Below, piece by piece: positions 8,980-17,576 of a stretch of DNA of 47,928 bases. The notes below the pieces were generated by a model that saw nothing but the letters and a program-made list of their open reading frames with translations, had not been told where the DNA came from and ran no database searches. Every line of letters starts with the position of its first letter. The first letter of the stretch is position 1. Made by a program: the position numbers and the translations under genes. Source of the stretch: Pararcticibacter amylolyticus (GTDB lineage Bacteria > Bacteroidota > Bacteroidia > Sphingobacteriales > Sphingobacteriaceae); the NCBI RefSeq assembly GCF_003130405.1, contig NZ_QEAS01000006.1, positions 1 to 47,928 on the forward strand. Direction: 5' to 3'.

Positions 8980-10632
8980 ATGAAAATGAAGAAATTACTA
9001 CAAACCGGCCTGGGGATTATACTCCTGATCTCTGTCAGCGGGTGTGAAAGTTTCCTGGAAGAAGATCTGAAATCAGCACTGGCACCAACAAACACTTTTA
9101 CCAGCACCTATGGCTTCGAGGTAGGTACTGCAGGTCTTTACGCCCTTACACGTTCAGAATATAATACCTTTGGTGAGGGAGGGGCATATATTCATAATGG
9201 GGCCTGCCCTTACGAAGCGCTACAGGCTGCAACCGATATTGCAGACGTCATAAACAGCGACGCGTCACTGCTCCCGTTTGCAAATCTGACCCTGAACTCG
9301 CAGGAAAGATTTGTAGGCTCTTACTGGAACTGGGCGTATAGCCTGATTGCTTCGGCAAATGAAATACTGGTTTTCTCTGAGCAAAATACGAATTGGGATA
9401 ACCCGGCAGATAAGCAGCGCTTTCAGGCGGAGGCGCGGTTCTTCCGTGCTTACGCATATCGTACACTGGTTTATCTCTTTGGAGATGTTCCTTATGTAGA
9501 AACAATATTATATGATTTCCAGCTCAATTTCACCCGCACTCCGAAAGCCGAGGTAGTGGGTCATATTGTGGACGACCTGAAATTTGCATCTGAATATCTT
9601 CCCGCCAATCCGGACCAGGTTCAGGATGGGAAGCTGACCAGATGGGCGGCCTATCATTTATTAAGTGAGATGTACCTGATGCAGAAAGAATATGCGCCGG
9701 CAGAACAAGCGGCACTGGCCGTTATTAACAGCGGGTATTACGGGCTGATGAAAACACGGTTTGGCGTAAACAAGGACAAGCCGGGCGATGTATTCAGCGA
9801 TATGTTCCTGGAGAATAATCAAAACAGGAAGAGTGGCAACAGGGAGAGTATATTTGTTCTGCAGTTTCAATTCAATACAGTCGGAGGGGGTACAAATTCT
9901 GACGACTGGACCCGCAGGGCATGGAATCCCAAATACCAGGATATATCCGGTTTTGTTCTGGCTGATACACTGGGAGGCCGCGGTCTGGCTCAATTAACAC
10001 CGATGAAATGGTGGGTTGGCACAAACGGCACCAACGCCTCCGGGAACGTAGCAGGTATCTTCGGCGCCACCGATATCCGTAACTCCAACTATAATATCAA
10101 ACGAAACTGGTATTACAACAACTCAGGTGACCCGTCTTTATATGGAAAGAAGGCTAATATAACAGAGCAGACCTGGTTTTCAACCAAGACCCTGTTCCCG
10201 GCAATAACCAAATTCTTTTATGGGCGCCCGGAGAACCTGAGTCTTACCGGAAGTTATAAAGACCGCATGAAATTCCGTCTGGCAGAAACCTACCTGCTGC
10301 TGGCAGAGGCTTACCTGGGGCAGAATAATCCGGCCAGGGCAGCAGACGCAGTAAATGAAGTCAGAAACAGATCCGGAGCAGCAGCCATAACTGCCGGTCA
10401 AATGTCTATGGACTTCCTGCTCGACGAGCGGATCCGAGAACTGGTAGGCGAAGAAAGCCGTCGTTTCACCCTGATACGTACCGGAAAACTGGTGGACCGG
10501 GTGAAAACATACAATACAGCTATAAAAGACAAAATTCAGGATTATCATACGTTGTGGCCTATTCCGCAAGCTATAATAGATGCCAATCGTGATGCAGAAT
10601 TTCCTCAGAATCCGGGCTACAGCAATAAATAG
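8980..10632 (+). CDS. SusD/RagB-like surface glycan-binding lipoprotein (operon A)
   Basis: The 550-residue lipoprotein has its lipobox cysteine at C22 (VSGC), followed by acidic residues that fit surface export. The SusD hallmarks are the ESFLEEDLKS start of the mature protein, TPR-like helices with RFFRAYAYRTLVYLFGDVPYVE, the LAETYLLLAEAYLGQNNPARA block, and a C-terminus with LWPIPQ and NPGY. It caps the SusC barrel and captures the glycan at the cell surface. It follows susC by 11 bases. Confidence 0.95.
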   Translation: MKMKKLLQTGLGIILLISVSGCESFLEEDLKSALAPTNTFTSTYGFEVGTAGLYALTRSEYNTFGEGGAYIHNGACPYEALQAATDIADVINSDASLLPFANLTLNSQERFVGSYWNWAYSLIASANEILVFSEQNTNWDNPADKQRFQAEARFFRAYAYRTLVYLFGDVPYVETILYDFQLNFTRTPKAEVVGHIVDDLKFASEYLPANPDQVQDGKLTRWAAYHLLSEMYLMQKEYAPAEQAALAVINSGYYGLMKTRFGVNKDKPGDVFSDMFLENNQNRKSGNRESIFVLQFQFNTVGGGTNSDDWTRRAWNPKYQDISGFVLADTLGGRGLAQLTPMKWWVGTNGTNASGNVAGIFGATDIRNSNYNIKRNWYYNNSGDPSLYGKKANITEQTWFSTKTLFPAITKFFYGRPENLSLTGSYKDRMKFRLAETYLLLAEAYLGQNNPARAADAVNEVRNRSGAAAITAGQMSMDFLLDERIRELVGEESRRFTLIRTGKLVDRVKTYNTAIKDKIQDYHTLWPIPQAIIDANRDAEFPQNPGYSNK

Positions 10633-10692
10633 AAATATTCCACATTTAATTGCCGGAAGAGGGGAATAACGACTTAACAAAGAAACAACGTT

Positions 10693-11883
10693 ATGAAAAA
10701 AATTAAATTTCTATATAAAATATTTCCATTGTTGTTCTCTGTGGTTTTACTGACCGCGTGTGAACAGGACGTCATGGACATTAAAAAGGTACAGGAACGG
10801 CTGGAACTGAAGGCATCAGCCGAAAGCATTACCCTGAGTGAAGAACATCTTACCGACGACATTGTGACATTCACATGGACGGAGGCGAGGCAGGTTTCCG
10901 ATGATCACCTGGTTTCTTATACGACTAAGCTGGATATCGTAGGGAATAATTTCGGATCCTCTACAGCTATTATGAACTATGAGGATGAGGGAGTTCTGAG
11001 CAGAAGTTTCACATCTGAACAATTGCAGAACTGGGCAAATGAAAAGTGGGGCGTTCCTGTTAACAAACCCTTTACACTGGAATTCCGGGTTGTAGCTCAA
11101 TGGGAAGGGGGAGCCACCTTTGAAGCGCCAGAAGTACGCACCGTACGGGTTAACGTGCAGCCTATCAAAACGGTGGTCTTTGATGCGGACAAAGTGTTCC
11201 TGGATGGCACTGCCGTTCCGGGTATGAGCCCTGTTGAGATGAGCAAAACAGTTGAAAATCCTAACCAATATGCATCCCTGGTTAACCTGGAGGCCGGTGA
11301 CTTGCAAATCCCTGTTGAATTTCAGGGTGCAACCAATTATATCTTTGCAGCGGATGGCAATCAACAGTTGCAGGACGGAGCAACAGGCATAAAAATGCGG
11401 GAAACTGCTTTCGCCTGGAAGATAGAAACGCCTGGACAATACCGGATCGTTGTCAATATGCAAAAAGCAACAGTTGCCATCTATTCGCCTGAAACAGATC
11501 TTAAGCCTGCTGTTGTGGAATGGCCTCTTTCGGGAGTGACACAAACTACTACGGTGAACAACCTCTGGGAGTATGGAGAACCGACAGGCTGGGCCTGGCG
11601 GACAGGCAACTGGAAACAGAGTCTGGCCGATCCGCAGGTATTCATCTATTCCGGGCCGGCACTTAGTGGAAGAACCAAATTTGGAGTACAGCCCAACAAC
11701 CAAACTTATGTATACACCGGTAACAACACCGCTACCAATACTCCTGTTACGCTGGGAACGGTTTATAACCTGTTCAGCGGTTACACGACCAATGAGCGTA
11801 ACGCATACTTCAGTATTCCGGCGGGGACTAACTTCATCATCCTCGATATAAGAAATATGACAATGGTAGCAAGCAAAAAATAA
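10693..11883 (+). CDS. SusE-like outer-membrane glycan-binding lipoprotein
   Basis: The 396-residue lipoprotein has cysteine C23 (LLTAC). The N-terminal part (ASAESITLSEEHLTDDIVTFTWTEA) is the SusE-type immunoglobulin-like domain. The rest forms beta-rich modules similar to the starch-binding modules of SusE and SusF, with a repeated pattern of aromatic residues (WEYGEPTGWAWRTGNWKQ). No catalytic motif is seen. It sits after susD with a 60-bp gap, the usual place for a surface glycan-binding protein, which helps hold the polymer close to the SusCD pair. The exact ligand cannot be read from the sequence. Confidence 0.85.
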   Translation: MKKIKFLYKIFPLLFSVVLLTACEQDVMDIKKVQERLELKASAESITLSEEHLTDDIVTFTWTEARQVSDDHLVSYTTKLDIVGNNFGSSTAIMNYEDEGVLSRSFTSEQLQNWANEKWGVPVNKPFTLEFRVVAQWEGGATFEAPEVRTVRVNVQPIKTVVFDADKVFLDGTAVPGMSPVEMSKTVENPNQYASLVNLEAGDLQIPVEFQGATNYIFAADGNQQLQDGATGIKMRETAFAWKIETPGQYRIVVNMQKATVAIYSPETDLKPAVVEWPLSGVTQTTTVNNLWEYGEPTGWAWRTGNWKQSLADPQVFIYSGPALSGRTKFGVQPNNQTYVYTGNNTATNTPVTLGTVYNLFSGYTTNERNAYFSIPAGTNFIILDIRNMTMVASKK

Positions 11884-11897
11884 CCAGTATGTGTCAG

Positions 11898-11960
11898 GAA
11901 GTATTGCTGCATTCAAATGAATGATGACCTCAGGGGATAAGAGAGATACAGCAATATTTC
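11898..11960 (+). other. Intergenic RNA hairpin between susE-like and DUF4832-like genes
   Basis: GAAGTATTGCTG (11898-11909) pairs with CAGCAATATTTC (11949-11960) over 12 bp with one G-U pair. Inside the loop lies a second small hairpin (CATTC/GAATG). There is no T-run, so it is not a classic terminator. It may set relative expression or mRNA stability across the 101-bp gap inside operon A. Confidence 0.4.
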
Positions 11961-11984
11961 TGATGCGCATTAAACGTTAACGAA

Positions 11985-13553
11985 ATGAGAAAATTGAATT
12001 ATAAAACAATGATCATACCCACACTGATGGCATTTCTATGCCTTCAATTATTTGCCTGTTCCTCAAAAGATAATACTGGTGAAGCAGAGAAACCAAAAGA
12101 AGGAACCTTAGTAAAGCCCAAATACAACAGGAATTCGGTAATCCGAAATCCTTTAAACGGCTGGGTGATGTATGCCGCGCGCGATGCCAATGAATCATAC
12201 TGGGACAAGGAGATCTATGTGGCAGACTTAGGCAAAAGAGTAAAGGTCATTGATTATGCTTCGGCCTGCTATCTTCGTACCAGCTGGTCATCTCTAAATC
12301 CCAGCGATGGTGTATATACCTGGAGAGATCCTAATACACAGATTGGCAGATTAATTAAAGGAGCAAAGGACAGGGGCTTGCCAATAGGTCTTCGTATAGT
12401 AGTGGACGGACGGGATCAGGGCATGAATACACCTAAGTTTGTATTTGACGCCGGGGCTAAATCTTACCTTGAGAACAGCAATTATCCGACCCGGATAACT
12501 CCTATACCACAAGATCCTGTTTTTCAGCAATACTATGCCAAATTTATCGAAGAGCTGGCGAAGGATTTCAATGATCCCGCACGCACTTCATTTATCGACG
12601 CATATGGTTTGGGCAAATGGGGTGAAGCTCACAATGTAGTATATGAGGATCCAAATACTTCTACGGGCCAAAATACCGAAAGGCTTAAAGAAGAGGTTTT
12701 TGACTGGATTACGGATCTATATTCCCGGACCTTTACCAAAGTACCTCTGGTGATCAATTACCATCGGGTGATCGGAGATCCGGTAAGCTGGGGTTCTGCA
12801 AATCCAAACAGCGACAGGCTGCTGGTTAAAGCTATTAATAAAGGATATAGCCTGAGACAGGATGCCTTTGGAATGAACGGCTATTATGGAAGTTGGGAAA
12901 AGCAATTTGCGAATAACTGGATTTTTAAGCGCCCTATCATTATGGAAGGAGGCTGGATCATCAGTTCCCATAGTTATTGGACAGATCCAAGCGGTAAATA
13001 CAGGCAGGGACATCCTGAAGACGTACGTCAGGGAGAGTTTGATGCGTCGGCGGAAGCCCATGTGAATATGATGGACTTTCGTGCGGGATCAGAGACAGTC
13101 TCCTGGTTCGAAAATAGTTTTACTTTGGTTCAGCGCTTTATTTCTGAGGGGGGGTACCGCCTATACCCAGACCGGATCTACTTACCGGAAAAAATTAAAA
13201 GCGGAGCCGAAACAACCCTAAGCCATCGCTGGAGAAATATGGGCTGGGGATACTTCCCTAACAACATCCCTCAATGGAATTATAGGTATAAAGTTGCCTT
13301 CGCACTTCTTGACGCGCAGAATAATGTGAAGAAGGTTTTTGTAGATAAAGATAGCGAGCCTTCCACCTGGCTGAAGGACACTCCTGTATCTTACGATTTC
13401 AAAACTACAGTAGATCTACCTGCGGGGGCTTATTCATGGGCTGTAGCGATTGTAGATACATCGAAAGACAACCAGCCGGCTATAAAGCTGGCCGTTAACG
13501 GGGATATTACTAATGACGGCTGGGTAAAACTGCTGGATTTACAAGTTCAATAA
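11985..13553 (+). CDS. DUF4832-like lipoprotein, candidate surface glycoside hydrolase
   Basis: This 522-residue protein has a lipobox cysteine at C25 (LFAC) followed by SSKDN, a mature start that fits export to the cell surface. The first ~400 residues read like a TIM barrel: NPLNGWVMY, then YLRTSWSSLNPSDGVYTW, GLPIGLRIVVDG, and GLGKWGE with E214 where clan GH-A enzymes carry the acid/base. VPLVINYHR follows, then IMEGGW with E321 where the nucleophile would sit. The last ~120 residues (YLPEKIKSGAETTLSHRWRNMGWG) resemble the DUF4832 beta-domain. It is the last gene of operon A, before a strong terminator. A lipoprotein in this slot is often the endo-acting enzyme or the surface binding protein. 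The catalytic assignment is inferred. Confidence 0.7.
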   Translation: MRKLNYKTMIIPTLMAFLCLQLFACSSKDNTGEAEKPKEGTLVKPKYNRNSVIRNPLNGWVMYAARDANESYWDKEIYVADLGKRVKVIDYASACYLRTSWSSLNPSDGVYTWRDPNTQIGRLIKGAKDRGLPIGLRIVVDGRDQGMNTPKFVFDAGAKSYLENSNYPTRITPIPQDPVFQQYYAKFIEELAKDFNDPARTSFIDAYGLGKWGEAHNVVYEDPNTSTGQNTERLKEEVFDWITDLYSRTFTKVPLVINYHRVIGDPVSWGSANPNSDRLLVKAINKGYSLRQDAFGMNGYYGSWEKQFANNWIFKRPIIMEGGWIISSHSYWTDPSGKYRQGHPEDVRQGEFDASAEAHVNMMDFRAGSETVSWFENSFTLVQRFISEGGYRLYPDRIYLPEKIKSGAETTLSHRWRNMGWGYFPNNIPQWNYRYKVAFALLDAQNNVKKVFVDKDSEPSTWLKDTPVSYDFKTTVDLPAGAYSWAVAIVDTSKDNQPAIKLAVNGDITNDGWVKLLDLQVQ

Positions 13554-13567
13554 AGTAAACATTTTCA

Positions 13568-13609
13568 CCCCTTGTAACCGTTGCTGTTTCCAGGATTGGT
13601 TACAAGGGG
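13568..13609 (+). terminator. Terminator hairpin ending operon A
   Basis: A perfect 12-bp inverted repeat, CCCCTTGTAACC (13568-13579) with GGTTACAAGGGG (13598-13609) and an 18-nt loop, lies 15 bp after the stop of the DUF4832-like gene. It has no clear T-run. Confidence 0.65.
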
Positions 13610-13721
13610 CTTATAGAACGGCTATCCCGAATGGTCGTAAGCAGAAGAAACCATACTTGTCATCTCAATTCTGATTAAAAACTGACCGAATAATTTACCT
13701 ATCACCCGTATAACCTGCTTC

Positions 13722-13785
13722 GTACAAAAACAAACCATTTCCGTACAAAAGTGAACCCTTCCGATAGTACGTACATATAGTTTTG
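13722..13785 (+). promoter_or_regulatory. HTCS-type operator and promoter of operon B
   Basis: The half-sites are GTACAAAAACAAACCA (13722-13737) and GTACAAAAGTGAACCC (13743-13758), 21 bp apart. The -7 box TAGTTTTG lies at 13778-13785, 35 bp after the second half-site start. The last base of the second half-site differs from the other copies. The leader to susC is long, about 570 nt. Confidence 0.78.
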
Positions 13786-13997
13786 TCATAACCCAACGAT
13801 GGTTTTCGGCGATGAAGCTATTTTATTACTTCCCTTGACTGTAAGTACCAGATAATGAAAAGAAGTTTAACCATAAAATCCACTTGCCTATAGAAAAGAC
13901 CGCCAACTTAACAACCGTTTATCTTCATTATTCAATATAGTAATGACGGTAGAAAATGAATACTTCTAAAAACTCAACCAACATTAAACTAAATTAT

Positions 13998-14092
13998 ATG
14001 ACAAAGCAATACTCCTCAAGCTGAAGTTTATTACTGTTTACTGCTCCACTTCCGCTGGCAGCTACACTCCGTTTTCCCTAAAAATGCTATAA
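13998..14092 (+). pseudogene. Vestigial susC start in the operon B leader
   Basis: The leader bases before this point (CTAAATTAtATGA) match those before the operon A susC start (CTAAATTAcATGA). The codons that follow read MTKQYS and, after a one-base shift, LKLKFITV, next to MIKEIHIKLKGFF in the intact gene. The frame stops at once or at 14092. This looks like the broken first codons of a duplicated susC. The functional susC of operon B begins only at 14357 with a different signal peptide. Confidence 0.4.
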
Positions 14093-14356
14093 AAGTAACA
14101 GAGAATACTGAAGGCCTATACTCTCCGGCTGATGACACAATGTAGCCACGGGCAAAGATGAGTAGTAGTTCCGAGACAGAGATCGATTCATTCAGCCATA
14201 CAATTATAGTATAAACAAACCAAGATATGCCGGAAACATAACGGGCATAAAGCAGGCGATATTTCAGCCCTGTTGAATAAGCCGTGCCGTTTTGACTTAT
14301 CTGAAGCAATCCCGGCTTCTATAATAAGTTAACGTGAAATATTAACCAATTACACA

Positions 14357-17300
14357 ATGAGACATAAAACTTCCCTAGTGAAAATTATGAAAATATCTTT
14401 TTTACAGATAATCACATTCTGGGTCATTTCAGGGAGCTGTTTAGCAACAGAAAGCAGCGCCAGCCCATTTTTTGATAAAAACACGCGTATTAATGAGCCG
14501 CGGTCAGCAATGCCTTTAATTAGCTTGAACGATTTATTGGAAGCACAGGTTTCCGGAAAGATAACCGATGAACGCGGAGAGCCCCTTCCCGGAGTAACTG
14601 TTTACATTAAAGGCACAAGCAAGGGCGCAGTCTCTGATGCCGGAGGTAATTACCGGATTGTTGTGCCTGTCGGCAATGAAGTTCTGGTTTTTAAATTCGT
14701 AGGATATAAAAACCAGGAAATACCTGTCGAGACCCGAAGGCTGATCAATGTTTCCATGGAACCTGACGCAACAAGCTTAAACGAGGTTGCTGTGGTGGCA
14801 TTTGGGACGCAAAAAAAAGAAAGCGTAGTTGCTTCCATTTCTACAGTTAACGTACGGGATGTGAAACAAGCTGCCCCCCGTTCTTTGACCAATGCACTTG
14901 CAGGAAAGGTCTCCGGACTAATTTCTGTTCAGCGAAGCGGTGAGCCGGGATACGACGATGCACAGTTCTGGATCAGGGGCATCAGCACATTCGGCGCAGG
15001 AGCAAATCCCCTGGTGCTAGTTGACGGAGTGGAACGTCCTATTGCAAACATTGAGCCGGAAGAGATCGAAACCTTCTCGGTATTGAAAGATGCAGCCGCT
15101 ACTTCTGTGTATGGTGTAAGAGGCGCCAACGGGGTTATCCTCGTGACAACCAGAAGAGGTTTGCGGCAGAAGCCCGGCATCAGTTTTAAAATGGAAAGCG
15201 GAACGAACAGACCCACCCGGTTACAGGAGTACGTGGATGGTCCTACCTGGCTGAATTTATACAATGAAGCACAATTGGCCACGAATCCTAACTTTGTTTC
15301 GCCCTACACACCTGAAATAATAGCAAAATATGGAAGCGGCGAAGACCCTTATCTTTATCCAAATGTTGACTGGCTTGATCTCATGATGAAAGATCACGCT
15401 TCGAATCAAAGAGCCAACCTGAACATAACCGGGGGCAGCGAGATGGCTAAGTATTTCGTTTCCGCAGGGTATTATCAGGAAGATGGCATATGGAAGGGGG
15501 ATAACCTGAACACATATAATACCAATGCAAAAGTAAAACGTTATAATTTCCGTGCTAATATCGATGTGAATCTGAACAAAGACACCGAACTTAGCCTCGG
15601 CTTAGGAGGAATTCTGGTTACATCTAATTATCCGGGCACCGGTAACGGGGATATCTGGTCGGCTATTCAAAATAATACGCCAATCGGCTATTCGCCAACA
15701 TATCCTGATCCAGCAAGTCCCGGAAAAATCTTATACGGAGGCATCACCAGTTTGATCAATCCATATGCTCAATTGACGGGTACTGGCTTCAAAACTCAAT
15801 GGCGTAATAACATACAGTCTGACCTTACCTTAAAACATGACCTTTCCAGGTTTGTGAAAGGCTTGAACATACAGGGAAAATTCGCTTTCGATGGCTATAA
15901 TTATCATGATATTAATCAAACCAGAACCTACCTGACCAACAGCGGCGAGGTGGATAAGTATTTTGCTACGGGACGGGATGAAAACGGAGACCTGATATTA
16001 AGCAGACTGGTGACAGGTAAAGCAGATCTCGGTTTTGGAAAGACCTCTGGCGGTAACAGGCGCATTTATATCCAGGCAAACATTGATTACAACAGAAGTT
16101 TTGGGAAACATAGTGTAAAAGGCTTATTGCTCTACAACCAGCAGGACTACCAGAACGCCGATGCTACTGACGCCATTAGCTCATTGCCATTCCGGCTTCA
16201 GGGCTTGGTTTCCCGGCTGTCTTACGGCTACGACAACCGTTACTTTATAGAAGTAAGCGCCGGCTATAACGGTTCAGAAAATTTTGCAAAAGGACACCGA
16301 TATGGCTTTTTTCCGGCAACAGCTATAGGATGGATACTCTCTGAGGAGTCGTTCTTCAAAAACACTATCAAAGGCATTGAGTACCTGAAGTTGAGAGGGT
16401 CATGGGGAATCAAAGGAAACGATCAGATCGGAGGCCGGAGATTTGCCTACCTGACAACAGTAGCCGGGGGAAATGGAGGCTATACATTCGGTATTGATGC
16501 AAATAATGGTTTTACCGGCCGTGGGGAAGATCAATGGGGGGCAAATCTGACATGGGAAAAAGAAAGAGAAACCGATTTGGGCATAGAAATGAGATTTTTG
16601 AGAGGCTTCAACCTGCAGGCTGACGTGTTCAAACGCCACCGGGAGGGTATATTCCTGCAACGCGCTTCGTTACCTACTATGCTGGGCTTACAAAACAACC
16701 CATACGGAAACCTTGGGGAGTTTGAAAATAAAGGGTTCGAAACTACTCTCGAGTACAGGGCAAGAATGGGAAATCTTGATATCTCCTTCAGAGGCAATTA
16801 TACATTCGCCAAGAATAAATTGTTGAATACTGATCAGCCGGACTATACGTACACGTACCAAAACCGCGTTGGGAAAAGATATAATCAACCCTTCGGCCTG
16901 GTCGCTTTAGGCTTGTTTAATGATCAGGCCGAGATTGATAATTCACCGGTTCAACAATTCGGAGCGGTACGACCGGGAGACATCAAATACCTGGATTACA
17001 ACAATGATGGTGTGGTCAATTCGTTCGATGCTATAGCAATAGGCAATCCTGCAGTACCTCAGGCGATCTATGGCTTTGGAAGCACCATCGCGTATAAGGG
17101 CTTTGATGTCTCTGTATTCTTTCAGGGCAACGGAGCCGCCAGCTTTACGCTTGGCGGTTCGGGATGGTATCCCTTTGCGCAAGGGGGCCTGATCGGCAAT
17201 GTGAATATCAACACTTTGGACAGGTGGACACCTGAAGATCCCAGACAAGATGCCCTTTTTCCAAGGCTTTCATTTGGCACCAACTCCAATAATTTTCAGA

Positions 17301-17542
17301 GTTCCACATGGTGGCAACGCGACGGCAGCTACTTAAGACTGAAAACTGCTGAAATAGGTTATACTATTCCTAAATCTCTGACAAAAAAGCTAAAAATCAA
17401 CACTCTCAGAGTTTATGCGAACGGGTTGAACCTGCACACCTGGAGCAAATTCGATTTCTGGGATCCTGAACTGGGTAGTGCCAACGGAGGAGCTTACCCT
17501 ATCCAGAAGACATTCAATTTTGGGATCAACCTGAATTTATAA
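14357..17542 (+). CDS. SusC-like TonB-dependent outer-membrane glycan transporter (operon B)
   Basis: This 1061-residue SusC homologue has a signal sequence (about 1-31, hydrophobic core ISFLQIITFWVISGSCLA), then an unusual extra ~35-residue segment before the carboxypeptidase-D-like domain (VSGKITDERGEPLPGVTVYIKG, from about residue 65). The TonB-box region is NEVAVVAFGTQKKE, and the plug contains VLKDAAATSVYGVRG from residue 242. The C-terminus is FGINLNL. There is no STN domain. It is clearly divergent from the operon A SusC, so it probably takes up a different fragment of the same polysaccharide. The partner susD starts 34 bases downstream. Confidence 0.94.
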   Translation: MRHKTSLVKIMKISFLQIITFWVISGSCLATESSASPFFDKNTRINEPRSAMPLISLNDLLEAQVSGKITDERGEPLPGVTVYIKGTSKGAVSDAGGNYRIVVPVGNEVLVFKFVGYKNQEIPVETRRLINVSMEPDATSLNEVAVVAFGTQKKESVVASISTVNVRDVKQAAPRSLTNALAGKVSGLISVQRSGEPGYDDAQFWIRGISTFGAGANPLVLVDGVERPIANIEPEEIETFSVLKDAAATSVYGVRGANGVILVTTRRGLRQKPGISFKMESGTNRPTRLQEYVDGPTWLNLYNEAQLATNPNFVSPYTPEIIAKYGSGEDPYLYPNVDWLDLMMKDHASNQRANLNITGGSEMAKYFVSAGYYQEDGIWKGDNLNTYNTNAKVKRYNFRANIDVNLNKDTELSLGLGGILVTSNYPGTGNGDIWSAIQNNTPIGYSPTYPDPASPGKILYGGITSLINPYAQLTGTGFKTQWRNNIQSDLTLKHDLSRFVKGLNIQGKFAFDGYNYHDINQTRTYLTNSGEVDKYFATGRDENGDLILSRLVTGKADLGFGKTSGGNRRIYIQANIDYNRSFGKHSVKGLLLYNQQDYQNADATDAISSLPFRLQGLVSRLSYGYDNRYFIEVSAGYNGSENFAKGHRYGFFPATAIGWILSEESFFKNTIKGIEYLKLRGSWGIKGNDQIGGRRFAYLTTVAGGNGGYTFGIDANNGFTGRGEDQWGANLTWEKERETDLGIEMRFLRGFNLQADVFKRHREGIFLQRASLPTMLGLQNNPYGNLGEFENKGFETTLEYRARMGNLDISFRGNYTFAKNKLLNTDQPDYTYTYQNRVGKRYNQPFGLVALGLFNDQAEIDNSPVQQFGAVRPGDIKYLDYNNDGVVNSFDAIAIGNPAVPQAIYGFGSTIAYKGFDVSVFFQGNGAASFTLGGSGWYPFAQGGLIGNVNINTLDRWTPEDPRQDALFPRLSFGTNSNNFQSSTWWQRDGSYLRLKTAEIGYTIPKSLTKKLKINTLRVYANGLNLHTWSKFDFWDPELGSANGGAYPIQKTFNFGINLNL

Positions 17543-17576
17543 TAAGCTGCGCTTAAACGAACTAAATGTAAGCTAA

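Larger units (their letters stand above)
13554..14356 (+). other. 803-bp gene-free region between operons A and B
   Basis: It holds the operon A terminator, the operon B operator and promoter, and a long leader. The leader resembles that of operon A from the -7 box to the first codons of susC. From 14093 to 14356 nothing recognisable was seen. Minus-strand frames here have no signal peptide, motif or support. Confidence 0.6.

Noticed and set aside
10816-11970. Long minus-strand open frame (384 codons) opposite the SusE-like gene
   Set aside because: It has no signal peptide or family motif, is rich in Cys, His and Arg, and the plus-strand gene is clear. It is an antisense shadow.
13568-13609. 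Attachment-site-like repeat
   Set aside because: The perfect inverted repeat just after a stop codon and before a new promoter is better explained as a terminator.
14031-14309. Minus-strand frame of 92 codons in the gene-free region
   Set aside because: No recognisable motif or start signal, and the DNA reads better as leader of operon B.
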